DNA from: Vibrio intestinalis
GTDB taxonomy: Bacteria > Pseudomonadota > Gammaproteobacteria > Enterobacterales > Vibrionaceae
Length of the DNA stretch: 64,000 nt
Direction: 5' to 3'
Assembly (NCBI RefSeq): GCF_025195085.2
Contig: NZ_JANAVY020000004.1
Span: 186,001 to 250,000 of the forward strand
Under the pieces are notes generated by a model that worked only from the letters and a program-made list of their open reading frames with translations, was not told the origin of the DNA and did no database searches. Shown here in pieces: positions 37,031 to 48,481 of the stretch (position 1 is its first letter; each line of letters starts with the position of its first letter). The position numbers and the translations under genes were made by a program.

Positions 37031-37792
37031 TTATAAACGTCCGTTATAGCTAAATTGATAGCGCCCTTGCCCATCAGGTTTGGGTAGCCATTTTAGCTGC
37101 TCAGCCAGAGCACTCGGCATCTCTGACTGGGGCATAAACCACGCTTTGGCTTGATAACGCTGCTTGTCATTGAGTACAAGATCAAACTCAGCGCTAACTT
37201 GTTCACTTTGCTGCTTACCCTGCGCTGTGATTTCGCTCTGTTGGCAATTGATATCGGCAACAACAGGGCCAATCACTAAGTCTGCCAGTGGCGTACCAAC
37301 ACTGTCGGTATTCCACACCAATTGGCCTTGGCCTGTCTTACAATACGGCGACGCATAGTGCCACTCGTTAATTGATAACTCTACATGACCACTGATCCCT
37401 AATGGCACTGGGAGTGACGGCGCCAGAGCTACAACTTGCTCAGCAGGTATCGATGCGATCAGGTTATTGGCGTAAGCACCTGAAAGACCATACCCAACAT
37501 TACCACGACCTTTCAATTGCCAGTCGCTTCCACGACCAAATCGAACCTTAGCTTCAAGCTTACCGGTGAACAATTTGCTGCTCACCAACTGCCAGCGAAC
37601 TTCACCGATGTTTCTGCCTTGCCACGTTACTTGGTTTGCGTGGCCTTGCCATAGCGTCCCTGATACACCGCTTAACTTTAGCTGCGCAGGTAACGGCGCA
37701 TAATTTAATGCAACACTCACGGGTAAATGCACCAGTGCACTGATGATAAACGTCAGCACTAACACCAGTATTAGTAATAGTTTCTTCTTCAC
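37031..37792 (-). CDS. gspN: Type II secretion protein N
   Basis: A 253-residue inner-membrane protein with one N-terminal transmembrane segment (about 4-24) and a periplasmic domain rich in beta structure (VSGTLWQGHANQVTW, GEVRWQL). It is the last gene of the gsp/eps operon. GspN is found in a subset of type II systems, including Vibrio, and its role is not well defined; it is dispensable in some species. It starts 4 bases after gspM. Confidence 0.93.
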   Translation of the reverse strand: MKKKLLLILVLVLTFIISALVHLPVSVALNYAPLPAQLKLSGVSGTLWQGHANQVTWQGRNIGEVRWQLVSSKLFTGKLEAKVRFGRGSDWQLKGRGNVGYGLSGAYANNLIASIPAEQVVALAPSLPVPLGISGHVELSINEWHYASPYCKTGQGQLVWNTDSVGTPLADLVIGPVVADINCQQSEITAQGKQQSEQVSAEFDLVLNDKQRYQAKAWFMPQSEMPSALAEQLKWLPKPDGQGRYQFSYNGRL

Positions 37793-37796
37793 GTCC

Positions 37797-38288
37797 TTAC
37801 CCTTTGCTCAATTGTAAGCGTTTTACTTCAACTTCACCTGAGCGAGCAGTTTTATCGATATCAAGAAAGATAACGTCTATCGCGTGGTTGGTGTTTAAGT
37901 AATCAAGCCAGTTTACCAACTGGTTAAACGCAACGGGTTGAACCCAAACTTGCATCTCTTCACCACGCGGCTGGACGCGAACGAGTTCAATCTTAAAGCG
38001 ACGAGCTGACGAAGAGATCGCCTGATTAAATGGCAAAGGTGAAATGGATTGCCCACCCGCCGCTTTCAGTGATGAGATCGTATCGGCTTGTTTTTGTACC
38101 CAACTCAGCAATTGTTTTTCATTCTGAATACGTTGTTGAGCCTGCGCTGCGCTGTCTGCGATTGGCTGGTAAAGCCCCCAATAGATCACACCAAATAGCA
38201 ACACTGCACCGCCAATGCTGACTAAACGTTGTTCGCGTTGAGTAATGCTATTCCACCACTGATTGCATGAGGCTAATAATTTATTCAT
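37797..38288 (-). CDS. gspM: Type II secretion protein M
   Basis: A 163-residue bitopic inner-membrane protein. A short cytoplasmic stretch (WWNSITQREQRLV) precedes a transmembrane segment at about 24-42 and a periplasmic coiled-coil plus ferredoxin-like domain. GspM binds GspL and forms part of the inner-membrane platform. It follows gspL by 10 bases. Confidence 0.94.
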   Translation of the reverse strand: MNKLLASCNQWWNSITQREQRLVSIGGAVLLFGVIYWGLYQPIADSAAQAQQRIQNEKQLLSWVQKQADTISSLKAAGGQSISPLPFNQAISSSARRFKIELVRVQPRGEEMQVWVQPVAFNQLVNWLDYLNTNHAIDVIFLDIDKTARSGEVEVKRLQLSKG

Positions 38289-38298
38289 CGCTTCAACC

Positions 38299-39507
38299 TC
38301 ACTTTTTGCTTAGTTCTAACGAGCCAAACACTAAACCATCTTCTTTATTCAGCTGGCCTTGTTTGACGGTAAATTCTTGCTCTAAAGTGGCACGCATCTT
38401 CTCAAAGGTTTGAAAATCTTTGCTGGTAACTTCTAAGCTCACCACTTCACGTTGGCTGTCATATTTGAAACCTGTGAGATTTGAATCTGGCGCGGCCTTA
38501 AATGCCTCGGGCAATTTTACTAACCAATCGAGAACCGTATCGCCACTGCGACCACCAGACAGACGCGCAGCTTCTCTTTCTAACTCACGCTTTAAATAAC
38601 TGACGGTTGGGATTTTTTTCTTGCCTGACACAGCGCGGAAAATACGTTCACTTTCTGCGCGATAAGCAGCAGCTTGCGCCTCAGCTTGACGCGTGTGAAG
38701 AATGTTTTGCGTGATCAGAACCACCAGCAAAACCACAGCGGCGATCACGGCTTTACGCCATATTTTAAGATGCTTAGTGACGGTCGACTTTGGTTTGAAC
38801 TCACCAGTCAGCAAATTCACTTTACTCGCAATCGCCTGAGTCGCTAACAGTTGCATCACTAATTGCGGCTCAGCCTGCTGCCAGTTTTGCTGATCATTGA
38901 GCGCTAACGACGGCAAGGGAGAAAACGCCTGTAGTGGCAACCACTGCTCATCGTCTTTCACCCAGTCAGATTGTGCCATCATCGGCAGCCATGCTGAATC
39001 CACAGACACGGCTTGGTAGTGCTGCTTTTTCAGTAGCCATTGGCCTGCTAATTCCACCGCAGAAATGCCTTCACCATCTGGCAATGCCAATGCATCCGGC
39101 AACACCTTGCGCACATTAAAGCCAAATTCACGCAATTGCGTTAGTTGCTGCTGCAACCATTGCTTATCAACGGCGCAGATATCCGCTTGCGAGTCTTGTT
39201 TCGCCAGTACCGTAAAATGCAGTTGATCGACATCTTGAGCGACATCGTCTTCTACTAAGTAAGGCAGCATAGTTTCAAACTGACGAGCACCGCCCGCAGG
39301 CACGGTAACTTGTTTAAGCAGCACATCAGTTGCAGAGAGCAACACAATGGTTTGACGCTGCATTGCGTAGTCAGCAATCACAGACAATTCTTGTTCTGCA
39401 GGCACTACGCCACTCGCAATCACTTCTTTTTGGCTTTCAGACCAAACCAGCCATTGCTTATCTAATTGGTGATTATTACTCAGCCGAACGATCAGGTACT
39501 CGCTCAC
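38299..39507 (-). CDS. gspL: Type II secretion protein L
   Basis: A 402-residue bitopic inner-membrane protein that recruits the GspE ATPase. The large N-terminal cytoplasmic part has an actin-like ATPase fold (about 1-240), followed by one transmembrane segment (about 255-273, [18 protein letters not shown]) and a periplasmic ferredoxin-like domain. The frame allows a TTG start four codons earlier, but GTG at 39507 is preceded five bases upstream by GGAGG and gives the expected N-terminus MSEYLIVRL. It overlaps the end of gspK by about 30 bases. Confidence 0.95.
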   Translation of the reverse strand: MSEYLIVRLSNNHQLDKQWLVWSESQKEVIASGVVPAEQELSVIADYAMQRQTIVLLSATDVLLKQVTVPAGGARQFETMLPYLVEDDVAQDVDQLHFTVLAKQDSQADICAVDKQWLQQQLTQLREFGFNVRKVLPDALALPDGEGISAVELAGQWLLKKQHYQAVSVDSAWLPMMAQSDWVKDDEQWLPLQAFSPLPSLALNDQQNWQQAEPQLVMQLLATQAIASKVNLLTGEFKPKSTVTKHLKIWRKAVIAAVVLLVVLITQNILHTRQAEAQAAAYRAESERIFRAVSGKKKIPTVSYLKRELEREAARLSGGRSGDTVLDWLVKLPEAFKAAPDSNLTGFKYDSQREVVSLEVTSKDFQTFEKMRATLEQEFTVKQGQLNKEDGLVFGSLELSKK

Positions 39508-40486
39508 CGATTCCTCCAAAGCGACGGCGTACTACCGTCGCAGTTTCTCGATTATCACTGTGTAGTAGGCTACGAATTCGCACTCGTGACTCTTGCACTA
39601 CTACCTGTGCATCCAATTCAAAATACGCGCTATCAACGCCTAAATAGCCTTTCGCTTGTTTTTTCGCGGCGTCATTCACACCACTAAGCTGTGACTCGGC
39701 AAGAAATTTATCGATATCACTCCAACCGTCATAAGGTCGGTTAGCCAATAGGGCTTCCGCATCACTGAGTGACAATTGCTGTAAAAACATCGCTGAAAGC
39801 AGCGCCGCTTGTGACTCTTCTAATGTATTCACGTTTAAGCGAAAATCTGCCGTCGGCAAAGCGCATACATACGGCGCTAATGCAGTCATGACTTCGCCCG
39901 ACACCTGATACACCGCACGTAGTTCACTGGCATCGGCTAACATTCCGTTGGCCGCCATATACGCTGGCGACATCGATTCATACACGCTGTCTTCAACGCC
40001 TGCAACCGAGTCAATACGGTTGTTGGTATCGACGTATTCCCAACTAGAATGCGCCACTACCTCTGCGATATGTGTATCCATATCCAATGCTTTCATCAAC
40101 TCTTGCAGCACATTGACCAAATACGGCGCGCTGGTTGAGTTCGCTGTGAGTTCAGTTTCAGCCAAAGCGTTAAGGTTGTAACACGCTTGCTTATCAACCA
40201 ACTTGCCAGTGAGCGAGCCAAAATCCAGTGGATAGGTTTGCTCGTCTAGCGCCCAAGGCTGAGAGAGGTTGATGGTATCGCTGTCATCGTAACTTTGCTC
40301 GATACCTTCAATGGCGATGGCTTCTGCACCCACCGCGTACCAATAAGCTTGCTGGTAATTAATTTGATTATTGGAGCGTTTGTACTGGGTAAAAAGACGC
40401 TCTGACATGGTGGCAGCGATCGCAGCCATCATGGCTAGAATCATTAATACAACAATGAGCGCTACACCGCGCTGATTAGCCTTCAT
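39476..40486 (-). CDS. gspK: Type II secretion minor pseudopilin K
   Basis: A 336-residue minor pseudopilin at the pseudopilus tip, which starts with a prepilin leader (MKANQRG) and a hydrophobic helix ([20 protein letters not shown]). It lacks Glu at position +5 of the mature protein, as is normal for GspK. The large globular domain contains the helical insertion typical of the family. It overlaps gspJ upstream by 11 bases and gspL downstream. Confidence 0.95.
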   Translation of the reverse strand: MKANQRGVALIVVLMILAMMAAIAATMSERLFTQYKRSNNQINYQQAYWYAVGAEAIAIEGIEQSYDDSDTINLSQPWALDEQTYPLDFGSLTGKLVDKQACYNLNALAETELTANSTSAPYLVNVLQELMKALDMDTHIAEVVAHSSWEYVDTNNRIDSVAGVEDSVYESMSPAYMAANGMLADASELRAVYQVSGEVMTALAPYVCALPTADFRLNVNTLEESQAALLSAMFLQQLSLSDAEALLANRPYDGWSDIDKFLAESQLSGVNDAAKKQAKGYLGVDSAYFELDAQVVVQESRVRIRSLLHSDNRETATVVRRRFGGIGERVPDRSAE

Positions 40487-41138
40487 TGTTGTTCTCCAAT
40501 GTCACTGATCCACCAGAGGTAAGATAGATTCGCTCTATTTTGCCAAAGTCTTGCAAGGTTAAGCTCACCGCGACTGCTTTTGGCAGTTCCATGCTTTTAT
40601 CCCAACCGTCGCTCCACTTCTGGCCATCAAAAAAACGCATCTCGAACGCTTCGATACCGTTAATCAGCGGCATCACTATGCCTTCTTGCCCCACGGGGGT
40701 ATCCACATAGCGCCACCACACGCGTTGAAGCTCACCATCTTTGACTCGATAACCCACTTTGGTGACTTCTCCACGGGGAAATTGTTGCTGCGGGTTATGC
40801 CAACCTAAGCGGCTAAACAGAACACCTTTGCTATCAGAATCGAGCAGATAGTCCTGCCAATAAATCAAACGGGTACTTGGCTCTTCTCCGTTGGTTCGCA
40901 TTTGGCGAGTGGCCATTTGGCGAAAATCGTTATCGAGAAACACCAAAGTGCGCTGGAAGGTTTTTAAACGCTCGCCGCGCTGCAATGAGATCTCGTTACT
41001 GCGTTGCACTTGGCTCAGCACCTGCTGCGCACCAATGCTCAAAAAGGCAAAGATCGCCAAAGCCACCAGCAGCTCAATCAATGTAAAGCCTGACTGTTTC
41101 GCGTTTGTTGACGAAGAAAACAGACTATTTAGGGACAT
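40476..41138 (-). CDS. gspJ: Type II secretion minor pseudopilin J
   Basis: A 220-residue minor pseudopilin. The prepilin peptidase site is [18 protein letters not shown] near residue 17, with Glu at +5. The frame is open 25 codons upstream into gspI, but ATG at 41138, just upstream of the gspI stop, gives a usual-length leader ([17 protein letters not shown]). It forms the tip complex with GspI and GspK. Confidence 0.94.
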   Translation of the reverse strand: MSLNSLFSSSTNAKQSGFTLIELLVALAIFAFLSIGAQQVLSQVQRSNEISLQRGERLKTFQRTLVFLDNDFRQMATRQMRTNGEEPSTRLIYWQDYLLDSDSKGVLFSRLGWHNPQQQFPRGEVTKVGYRVKDGELQRVWWRYVDTPVGQEGIVMPLINGIEAFEMRFFDGQKWSDGWDKSMELPKAVAVSLTLQDFGKIERIYLTSGGSVTLENNNEG

Positions 41139-41481
41139 AACCACGCACCGAGACAATCGGCGCCCCCTTTTTCGTGTCTGACACCGTGACTTCAAACGCG
41201 CGAATAAGGCCATCTTGGGTTTTAAGTGGTGTTATCGTCCAATACCAAGTGCGATTGGCCATCTCTTCTTTGCCTTGCTTACGTGTCAGTCCTTTAGGCT
41301 GCAAAACCACTTTAGCCATTTGGTTATCGGCCACCATGGCGGCAAAAGTTTTGCTTTCCATCAACGTCAGCGTATTAATGTGCTGACCCACCGAACGTAC
41401 AATCGCCATTGCCGAGAGCGCGAAAATAGCCAATGCTACTAGAACCTCTAGTAGTGTCATGCCTCGATTATTTCGCTTCAT
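41125..41481 (-). CDS. gspI: Type II secretion minor pseudopilin I
   Basis: A 118-residue minor pseudopilin that nucleates the tip complex. The leader MKRNNRG is followed by [20 protein letters not shown], so the residue after the cleavage site is Met rather than Phe, as known for some GspI. ATG at 41481 is preferred to an upstream start at 41517 because it gives a leader of normal length. It overlaps gspH by 14 bases. Confidence 0.94.
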   Translation of the reverse strand: MKRNNRGMTLLEVLVALAIFALSAMAIVRSVGQHINTLTLMESKTFAAMVADNQMAKVVLQPKGLTRKQGKEEMANRTWYWTITPLKTQDGLIRAFEVTVSDTKKGAPIVSVRGYVPK

Positions 41482-42052
41482 CTTGCTCTCCCGGTGCGAG
41501 CAATAGCACTTGGCCATTTTCTTTTGCCACTATCTGCCATCCACTTTCATCAGCGTCACGATTGGATGGGTAAACAACAATAGAAAATGGCGTCACTTCG
41601 CCGCTGGACGTAATAAAGATTTGCGGTGGCGCTTGCTTTTTCTCTTCATCAAGCTCAGCAAACATTTGCTCGTCAAATAGACTGGATGGCTCAAACAAAC
41701 GCTCTTGGTCTTGCCATACGCTGCCACCTAAATTGAGCTCAACAACAATGGCATCACCTAGCTCAGTTTCAGCATTGATGCGATCCATCGAAAGTAATTG
41801 CCAACCATCATCTTCAAGTTGAAGCAAGGCATAGCGCGATTCCTCATCATCAATTCTTAAACCAAAATCGCGCCCACTCAACATCGCTTCTTCATTCAAC
41901 AACTGCACTCTAAACCAGAGGGACTTCGCCTCTTGTTCGGCAATATCACGACTATTATTGGGCAATGAAAGCACCACAGCCGTGACTGTGACGGCAAGCA
42001 AAGCCACCACCAATAACAGTTCAATTAAGGTAAAACCTTTTTGCTTTGTCAC
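41468..42052 (-). CDS. gspH: Type II secretion minor pseudopilin H
   Basis: A 194-residue minor pseudopilin with prepilin leader MTKQKG and helix FTLIELLLVVALLAVTVTAV (Glu at +5). The globular part contains SGRDFGLRIDDEESRYALL, characteristic of GspH. It lies 54 bases after gspG. Confidence 0.95.
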   Translation of the reverse strand: MTKQKGFTLIELLLVVALLAVTVTAVVLSLPNNSRDIAEQEAKSLWFRVQLLNEEAMLSGRDFGLRIDDEESRYALLQLEDDGWQLLSMDRINAETELGDAIVVELNLGGSVWQDQERLFEPSSLFDEQMFAELDEEKKQAPPQIFITSSGEVTPFSIVVYPSNRDADESGWQIVAKENGQVLLLAPGEQDEAK

Positions 42053-42106
42053 AGCTGTCTTCTTGAAACGAGGAAAAGGCTGGCGACCTAGGCCGCCAGA
42101 AGATGA

Positions 42107-42568
42107 TTATTGAAAATCTTGTAGGTTCCAGTTGCCGATATCAGCATTAACCCCTTCACCACCTTCTTGACCATCAGCACCGAAGGAGAAGATATCAATA
42201 GAGCCGTTGTCGCCTGGGCTTAGGTATTGGTAATCATTACCCCATGGGTCTTGTGGTAAACGCTTAATGTAACCATCTTTCGGGTAATTACGTGGTGTAG
42301 GGTTAGTCGGCTCAGTCACCAAGGCTTCTAGGCCCTGATCCGTAGTTGGGTAAACGTTATGGTTTAGCTTGTAGGTGTCTAGCGCGGTTTCTAGGGTTCT
42401 GATATCTGTTGCTGCTACCTTCTGAGATGCAGTGTCTTTACTGCCTAATAAGTTTTGCGCAGCCACACTAGCTAGAATGCCAAGAATCGCGACCACAACC
42501 ATCAGCTCAAGTAGAGTAAAGCCGCCTTGTTTGGCTTTCATAAGTTTATTATTGCGTTGGTTTTTCAT
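42107..42568 (-). CDS. gspG: Type II secretion major pseudopilin G
   Basis: A 153-residue major pseudopilin. After the leader (MKNQRNNKLMKAKQGG) comes FTLLELMVVVAILGILASVA. The conserved calcium-binding C-terminus (DPWGNDYQYLSPG, GADGQEGGEG) is intact. The frame allows a start 15 codons upstream, but ATG at 42568 has GGAG seven bases before it and gives a leader of acceptable length. Confidence 0.97.
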   Translation of the reverse strand: MKNQRNNKLMKAKQGGFTLLELMVVVAILGILASVAAQNLLGSKDTASQKVAATDIRTLETALDTYKLNHNVYPTTDQGLEALVTEPTNPTPRNYPKDGYIKRLPQDPWGNDYQYLSPGDNGSIDIFSFGADGQEGGEGVNADIGNWNLQDFQ

Positions 42569-42617
42569 TGTTTTCTCCAATAACACAATGTTTGATGAAT
42601 CACTGCCTGTCATAGCG

Positions 42618-43841
42618 CTAGCGACTCATTAAATTATTCATTTCTAATATCGGCATCATGGTGGCCATTACGATAAACAGCACCAAACCGGCCATAACAG
42701 CGATCATCAATGGGGTAAAAATGCCTAACGAGATATTCACCATTGATTCAAAGTTGTCATCTTGGTTATCTGCCGCACGGGTCAGCATACTTTCTAGCTC
42801 ACCACTTTGCTCACCGGAAGCAATCATGTGCAGCATCATCGGTGGAAACAGCTTGGTCTGATCCAATGATTTACGCAGGCTCGCCCCTTCACGCACTCGA
42901 TCGGCCGCTAAAGTGACTTGCTGTTTCACAAATTGATTCGACATAACATCAATCGCGACCTTCATACCCTCTAAGATAGGAATGGCGCTCGAGGTACAAA
43001 TTGATAAAGTGCGCGCAAAACGCGAGGTATTCAAACCGCGGGCAATCTTACCCACCACGGGCATATTGATGACTTTCCTATCCCACGCCAAACGTAAGTT
43101 TGGTTTTGATAGCGCGTATTTGGCCGCATAGGTCAAAGCAACAATCACTACCATTATGTATAGCCACCAATGTTGTACGAAGTCACTCGAAGCAATCAAA
43201 ACTCGGGTCGAAAAGGGTAACTCTTGGCCCATCTGCACAAACTGTCCAACAATTTTAGGCACCACAGAGGCGAGCAAGAAGGTAATAATCGCGATTGAAA
43301 ATACCACCAGCACAATCGGGTAAATCAGAGCTTGTTGCAGCTTATTGCGCATCTTTTGTCGGTTTTCAGCGTAATCGGCTAATCGCTCCAATACCGCATC
43401 TAGATGACCAGACTTCTCACCGGCTGCCACCATAGCTCGAAACAGTTCATCAAAAATATGCGGGTAATCGGCTAGACCATCAGCCAATGTGTGGCCTTCA
43501 ACGACTTTAGCACGAACCGCCGCGAGCATAGTTCGAATACGCGGCTTTTCAGATTGCTCCGATACTGCTTTTAGACACTCTTCTAGCGGCATGCCAGATT
43601 GCACTAAGGTAGAGAGCTGACGGGTTATCAAAGCCAAGTCTGGCGTACTGATACCACGTTTAAACTGTAAGGTATTGGCCGCTTGCTGCTTACTGGTTTT
43701 TTGACGCGTTTCAATCACATCAATGGGCACTAAGCCTTGTTCTTTTAGGCGAGCACGCACCTGACGGGCATTATCTCCCTCGATCACGCCTTTTTGCGCT
43801 TTACCTCGGGCATTCAGTGCTTTGTATTCAAACGCTGCCAT
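42618..43841 (-). CDS. gspF: Type II secretion inner-membrane platform protein F
   Basis: A 407-residue polytopic inner-membrane protein with two cytoplasmic helical repeats and three transmembrane segments (near 170-195, 220-240 and 375-400). It carries conserved GEKSGHLDAVLERLADY and its repeat GEQSGELESMLTRAADN. Its start codon overlaps the gspE stop by one base (TAATG), indicating translational coupling. Confidence 0.97.
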   Translation of the reverse strand: MAAFEYKALNARGKAQKGVIEGDNARQVRARLKEQGLVPIDVIETRQKTSKQQAANTLQFKRGISTPDLALITRQLSTLVQSGMPLEECLKAVSEQSEKPRIRTMLAAVRAKVVEGHTLADGLADYPHIFDELFRAMVAAGEKSGHLDAVLERLADYAENRQKMRNKLQQALIYPIVLVVFSIAIITFLLASVVPKIVGQFVQMGQELPFSTRVLIASSDFVQHWWLYIMVVIVALTYAAKYALSKPNLRLAWDRKVINMPVVGKIARGLNTSRFARTLSICTSSAIPILEGMKVAIDVMSNQFVKQQVTLAADRVREGASLRKSLDQTKLFPPMMLHMIASGEQSGELESMLTRAADNQDDNFESMVNISLGIFTPLMIAVMAGLVLFIVMATMMPILEMNNLMSR

Positions 43842-45334
43842 TAGCCTTCCTTGGTCGCCCGCATCACTTCTTCAAGCGAGGTAATGCCTAAACGTACTTT
43901 TTCCAAACCGTCATCACGAATACTTGGTGTATGTTCACGCACTGCGGCTTCTATCGCTTGTTCGCCCGACTCATTGTGAATCAACTCTTGGGTTTTGCTA
44001 TCGACTACCAATAACTCATAGATACCGGTACGGCCGCGATAACCTTTGAAATTACACTTCTCACAACCTTGTGGTTTATACAAAGTTAACGAATCTGACT
44101 CGGCGAGATTAAACATCTGCTTTTGCGTGGCATTGGCTTGATAAGGCACTTTGCAATCTGGGCATAAGGTTCTCACCAAACGCTGCGCTAATACGCCGAG
44201 CAGTGAAGATGAGATCAAGAAAGGTTCGATGCCCATATCACGCAAACGGGTGATAGCACCCACGGCTGTATTGGTGTGTAGCGTCGACATAACCAAGTGA
44301 CCCGTTAACGAAGCTTGAACCGCCATTTGCGCAGTTTCTAAGTCACGAATCTCACCCACCATCACCACATCTGGATCTTGACGCAAAATAGCACGCAGAC
44401 CACGGGCAAATGTCATGTCTACTTTAGGGTTAACTTGGGTTTGTCCGACACCGTCAATATCAAATTCGATCGGATCTTCGACGGTTAGAATGTTGCTTTC
44501 GTTGCTGTTGAGCTCTTGCAAGCCAGCATAAAGAGTGGTCGATTTACCTGAGCCTGTTGGGCCTGTCACCAAGATGATACCGTGAGGACGTTCAATCATT
44601 GTGCGGAATTGATCGTGGGTACGCTCGGTCATCCCCAAGCTTTTCAGATCTAATCGAGTAGCGTTTTTATCTAACAAACGCATTACCACGCGTTCGCCGT
44701 GAGAAGATGGCATCGTAGAGACACGCACATCAACCGCACGGCCACCGATACGCAAAGAAATACGCCCATCTTGAGGAATGCGTTTCTCGGCAATATCTAG
44801 CTTCGCCATCACTTTCACCCTAGATACCAACAAAGGGGCAAGCTTACGGCTTGGCGACAATACATCGCGTAATACGCCATCGACGCGGAAACGAATCAGC
44901 AGCGCTTTTTCAAATGTCTCGATATGAATATCTGACGCGCCTTCTTTGATCGCTTCGCCTAACATGGCGTTAATCAATTTGATGATTGGCGCATCGTCTT
45001 CCGACTCTAGCAAGTCTTCATCTTGTGGTAAGTCTTCCGCTAGAGAGAAGAAATCATCGCTGTCTGCACCAATATCTTCCATCAACTGACGCGCTTCAGA
45101 AGAATCACGCTGATAAACCTGAGTAAGCTTTTTCTCAAACTCAGCTTTGCTGATCGATTGTAAATCAAAGCTCTGATTCACCGCTCGCTTCACTTCAAGC
45201 AGAGACTCCATCGCTAGCGGCTCAACATAATAAAGCGTTAAGCCACTAGGCGCTGACTCCAGCACCAAGTTAAAGCGTTTAGCAAAACCAAACGGTAAGC
45301 GGCGATGGGAAATCTCCCTTGCTAACTCACTCAT
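43841..45334 (-). CDS. gspE: Type II secretion ATPase E
   Basis: A 497-residue hexameric ATPase on the cytoplasmic side that drives pseudopilus assembly. It has N-terminal GspL-binding domains, Walker [12 protein letters not shown] (about 263-273), an Asp box, Walker B region [15 protein letters not shown], a His box ([12 protein letters not shown]), and the tetracysteine zinc motif (CPDC ... CEKC) near 397-430. It overlaps gspD and gspF by one base each. Confidence 0.97.
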   Translation of the reverse strand: MSELAREISHRRLPFGFAKRFNLVLESAPSGLTLYYVEPLAMESLLEVKRAVNQSFDLQSISKAEFEKKLTQVYQRDSSEARQLMEDIGADSDDFFSLAEDLPQDEDLLESEDDAPIIKLINAMLGEAIKEGASDIHIETFEKALLIRFRVDGVLRDVLSPSRKLAPLLVSRVKVMAKLDIAEKRIPQDGRISLRIGGRAVDVRVSTMPSSHGERVVMRLLDKNATRLDLKSLGMTERTHDQFRTMIERPHGIILVTGPTGSGKSTTLYAGLQELNSNESNILTVEDPIEFDIDGVGQTQVNPKVDMTFARGLRAILRQDPDVVMVGEIRDLETAQMAVQASLTGHLVMSTLHTNTAVGAITRLRDMGIEPFLISSSLLGVLAQRLVRTLCPDCKVPYQANATQKQMFNLAESDSLTLYKPQGCEKCNFKGYRGRTGIYELLVVDSKTQELIHNESGEQAIEAAVREHTPSIRDDGLEKVRLGITSLEEVMRATKEG

Positions 45335-47364
45335 TAGTTCGTTTCCATTTGATCAATGAAAGCTTGGATTTCAGGTGGATGACGAGGTTCCTGACCAAAC
45401 TCAGGCAACACTGGAATATGACCATCATCCATCAGTTTCAAACCTTGTTCCGCATTGTATAACTGCTCGGCACGGATAAAGTTGTATTTACGTTGAGTAA
45501 TGCCATCCGCCGTAACGCCTTCGCGAATAATGGTTGGCTTGATGAACACCATCAGGTTTTTCTTCTCAACCTGAGTACTGGTCGACTTAAACAAGTGACC
45601 AAGTACTGGAATATCACCTAATAGCGGCACTTTAGATTCACTCTCTAGAGCGCGCTCATCAATCAAACCACCCAATACAATCATTTGACCATCTTCGATA
45701 ATGACCGAAGTGTTCAACTGACGCTTGGCAAAACGAACGTCTACCGCGCCATTTGCGCCTAATACGTTCGATACCTCTTGTTCAATGTTGAGTTGAACCG
45801 AGTTACCTTCGTTGATCTGTGGTACCACTTTTAGCTTGATGCCTACTTCTTTACGATCAACAGTTTGGAATGGGTTATCGTTATTAGAACCCGCAGCCGA
45901 ACCAGTAATAACCGGTACTTCTTCACCCACAATGAATGACGCTTCGCCGTTATCCATTACGGTAATACTTGGTGAAGAGAGGATGTTTGAGTTGGAGTCA
46001 CGTGATACTGCATTGATAAGCGCAGTCCAATCACCCATTACTAGGCTTACTGCTGCGCCATTTACGCCCGCCAGTGCAGAAGCGAGCGTGTCGTAGTTGC
46101 CCGATTCAGTAACTTGGTAAGGAACGCGATCGCCATTGCTGTCGGTGTAGTATTCGGTGCTGGTTTGGTCGCCTGCTTCTTCCAAGCCCACCATGACTTG
46201 GCCAATAGAAGGCGCGCCGCCAGTACCACCGCCATATTGAATCACAGCGCCCGTTTCTAACGAACCCCACTGCACGCCAAGGTCAATACCGTCGCCTTCT
46301 GCCATTTCAACAATCAGAGCTTCGATTAACACCTGCGCGCGGCGAATATCAAGCTGAGCAATCACATCTTGCAGTGCTGTCATGATGTCTTGTGGTGCCG
46401 TCAAGACTAATGCGTTGGTTGCCGGGTGAGCGGCAATCACCACTTCTGTGCGTTGCGCTGAATTTGATGATTTTTTACCGCTGCCTTTTTCCGCTTGGAG
46501 GTTGTCAGATACTCCTTTCAGAACATCGACCAAATCTTCTGCTTTAGCATACTTTAGGTAAACCACGCGGTTATTCCCTTTGGTCGCCATTTCAACATCA
46601 AGTTGCTGAATCAAGCGGCGCAGACGCTTACGAACCTGTGGGTCACCAGAGATTAGAATCGAGTTAGTGCGATCATCTGCAACGAGCTTAGGCTGCAAGA
46701 ACGCTGGTGCATTTTTGTTTTCAGTGCTCTTATTTAACGCATCGACAATGCGCACCATTTCCGCCGCAGAAGCGTTTTTCAGATCCACAACTTCAATTTC
46801 TTTATCACCCGCTTGGTCAACGCGTTTGATGATGTCTGCGAGACGATTCACCACTGCCGCACGACCTGTGATTAAGATGATATTGGCTGGATCGTAGTGA
46901 ACAACGTTACCCGCACCTGCGTTATCATTTAGCTGACGCAGCAAAGGAGAAAGTTCACGGACAGACACGTTACGTACCGCAACCACGCGCGTCACTACAG
47001 CATCACCAGAGACGTTACCATCGCCAACAACAGGCACTGCCGATGTTTTCGCGTCTTTCGCTTTAATCACCTTGATGACGCCGTTATCCATCTCAACCAC
47101 GGCGTAGCCGTAAACTTCCAGTACGTTGAGGAAGAAGCTGTAATATTGCTCTTCGGTAAGAGTGTCGTAGCTACGCACATCAATCTTGCCGCGCACTGAA
47201 GGATCGACAATGATCGTCTTTTCTAAATTTCGACCGACGATATTAATAAACTCTTGAATATCAGTACCTTTGAAACTAGCACTGTATTCATTTGCCGATA
47301 CCATTGGTGAGGCAGCTAAACTTGCTGCCAAAAGCCATGCGCTTTTCTTAAGCCAATGCTTCAC
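45334..47364 (-). CDS. gspD: Type II secretion outer-membrane secretin D
   Basis: A 676-residue secretin that forms the outer-membrane channel. It has a signal peptide (cleavage after SPMVSA, about 24), N0 domain ([21 protein letters not shown]), N1-N3 repeats, and the C-terminal secretin domain ([30 protein letters not shown]). The length matches Vibrio EpsD. The pilotin gene is not adjacent. Confidence 0.97.
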   Translation of the reverse strand: MKHWLKKSAWLLAASLAASPMVSANEYSASFKGTDIQEFINIVGRNLEKTIIVDPSVRGKIDVRSYDTLTEEQYYSFFLNVLEVYGYAVVEMDNGVIKVIKAKDAKTSAVPVVGDGNVSGDAVVTRVVAVRNVSVRELSPLLRQLNDNAGAGNVVHYDPANIILITGRAAVVNRLADIIKRVDQAGDKEIEVVDLKNASAAEMVRIVDALNKSTENKNAPAFLQPKLVADDRTNSILISGDPQVRKRLRRLIQQLDVEMATKGNNRVVYLKYAKAEDLVDVLKGVSDNLQAEKGSGKKSSNSAQRTEVVIAAHPATNALVLTAPQDIMTALQDVIAQLDIRRAQVLIEALIVEMAEGDGIDLGVQWGSLETGAVIQYGGGTGGAPSIGQVMVGLEEAGDQTSTEYYTDSNGDRVPYQVTESGNYDTLASALAGVNGAAVSLVMGDWTALINAVSRDSNSNILSSPSITVMDNGEASFIVGEEVPVITGSAAGSNNDNPFQTVDRKEVGIKLKVVPQINEGNSVQLNIEQEVSNVLGANGAVDVRFAKRQLNTSVIIEDGQMIVLGGLIDERALESESKVPLLGDIPVLGHLFKSTSTQVEKKNLMVFIKPTIIREGVTADGITQRKYNFIRAEQLYNAEQGLKLMDDGHIPVLPEFGQEPRHPPEIQAFIDQMETN

Positions 47365-47398
47365 TCTTTACTCCTTAAAGGATAACTGTCTGCGCGGA

Positions 47399-48322
47399 TT
47401 ACAATTCGATATAAATATCGTAGGGCTGACCATCGCGCTCTACGGTTAAATTCAATTCTGTTAATTCAGATAGACGACTGAAAATGTCACCCATGGCTGA
47501 GGGCTCGCGTAAATCTTGCCCATTCAGGTGAGTCGCGATATCTCCGTTCTGCAAGCCTACAGATTCAAACAGCTCTCGGCTCTTACCTGCTGATAAGCGG
47601 TAACCCACAATCACGTCACCTTGTTTGAACTGAGACATACGAACGTATTGGAAAATTTGCTTCGGATCTTTACTGATTTCAGCACGCACTTTTGCGAGCT
47701 GATTTTTTGTTTGGTTAGACAGTGTAGGGCTAGCTTGGCGAGGCGTTTTGCTTTTCGCTTGGTTGTTTTGCACTGGGCGCGAATAATCAATACCTTGCAA
47801 CATCACTGTTTCATTGCGGCCTGAGTTATCAACGATCACGCGATCGCCTTGCACTTGTACTAATTTGGCGCGAGTACCTTTGATGGTTTCGTTGATACCG
47901 TAAGTCGCCTGCTGGCCACCTTGAGCGATCACCGCAAGGCTCTTCTCGGCTTGAGTACTGGTTACAACGCCCACTAGAGTCACATTCAAGCGACTTTTCG
48001 GCGCGTCTTCTAATTCCGGCTGAGCCGCTACGACAGGCTGAGAAGTTTTAAATTCACCAAATAGATGGCTGTTTTTCAGTTCAGCGATATTAAGCTGTGG
48101 CTGAGCGGCCACGGTGCGGTTCGAGTTTGAAGGCTGCCAAGTAGCTACTTGAGGAGAAACAAAAGGCTTCCAGACCAATTGACCTAAAATCCATGCAGTC
48201 AGAATCAATAAAATAGCGGTCAACCACGCACTAATGCGACCTTGGTTGTTCTTTAGCACGTTTAATATTTTAAGCCCTTGTGATGAGCCTAAACGAAGTT
48301 GATTCACTCGTATTCCTTGCAT
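47399..48322 (-). CDS. gspC: Type II secretion protein C
   Basis: A 307-residue bitopic inner-membrane protein that links the inner-membrane platform to the secretin. TM is at about 32-52 (AWLTAILLILTAWILGQLVW), followed by the homology region (SRLNVTLVGVVTS) and a C-terminal PDZ domain (about 205-305, GDIATHLNGQDL). First gene of a 12-gene gspC-N operon. The prepilin peptidase gspO/pilD and gspA/B are not in the window. Confidence 0.95.
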   Translation of the reverse strand: MQGIRVNQLRLGSSQGLKILNVLKNNQGRISAWLTAILLILTAWILGQLVWKPFVSPQVATWQPSNSNRTVAAQPQLNIAELKNSHLFGEFKTSQPVVAAQPELEDAPKSRLNVTLVGVVTSTQAEKSLAVIAQGGQQATYGINETIKGTRAKLVQVQGDRVIVDNSGRNETVMLQGIDYSRPVQNNQAKSKTPRQASPTLSNQTKNQLAKVRAEISKDPKQIFQYVRMSQFKQGDVIVGYRLSAGKSRELFESVGLQNGDIATHLNGQDLREPSAMGDIFSRLSELTELNLTVERDGQPYDIYIEL

Positions 48323-48446
48323 TCATCTTTGCTATTTTTTCTAGCTACCTACGCCAACTGTTGGCTTTAATTACAAAAAAGTAATCAAATTGCGAACAGA
48401 CTATTCTATCAAACTATGAAACCGGTCTATACCTAAAAATAGTCAT

Positions 48447-48478
48447 ACGGTACACCGTGCAAGTTTAATGTTCACTTG
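48447..48478. repeat. Two small palindromes in the gspC/hslR intergenic region
   Basis: ACGGT-AC-ACCGT (48447-48458) and CAAGT-N9-ACTTG (48460-48478) lie side by side between the divergent gspC and hslR genes. They may be operator sites for the secretion operon; no known regulator consensus is matched. Confidence 0.4.
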
Positions 48479-48481
48479 AAC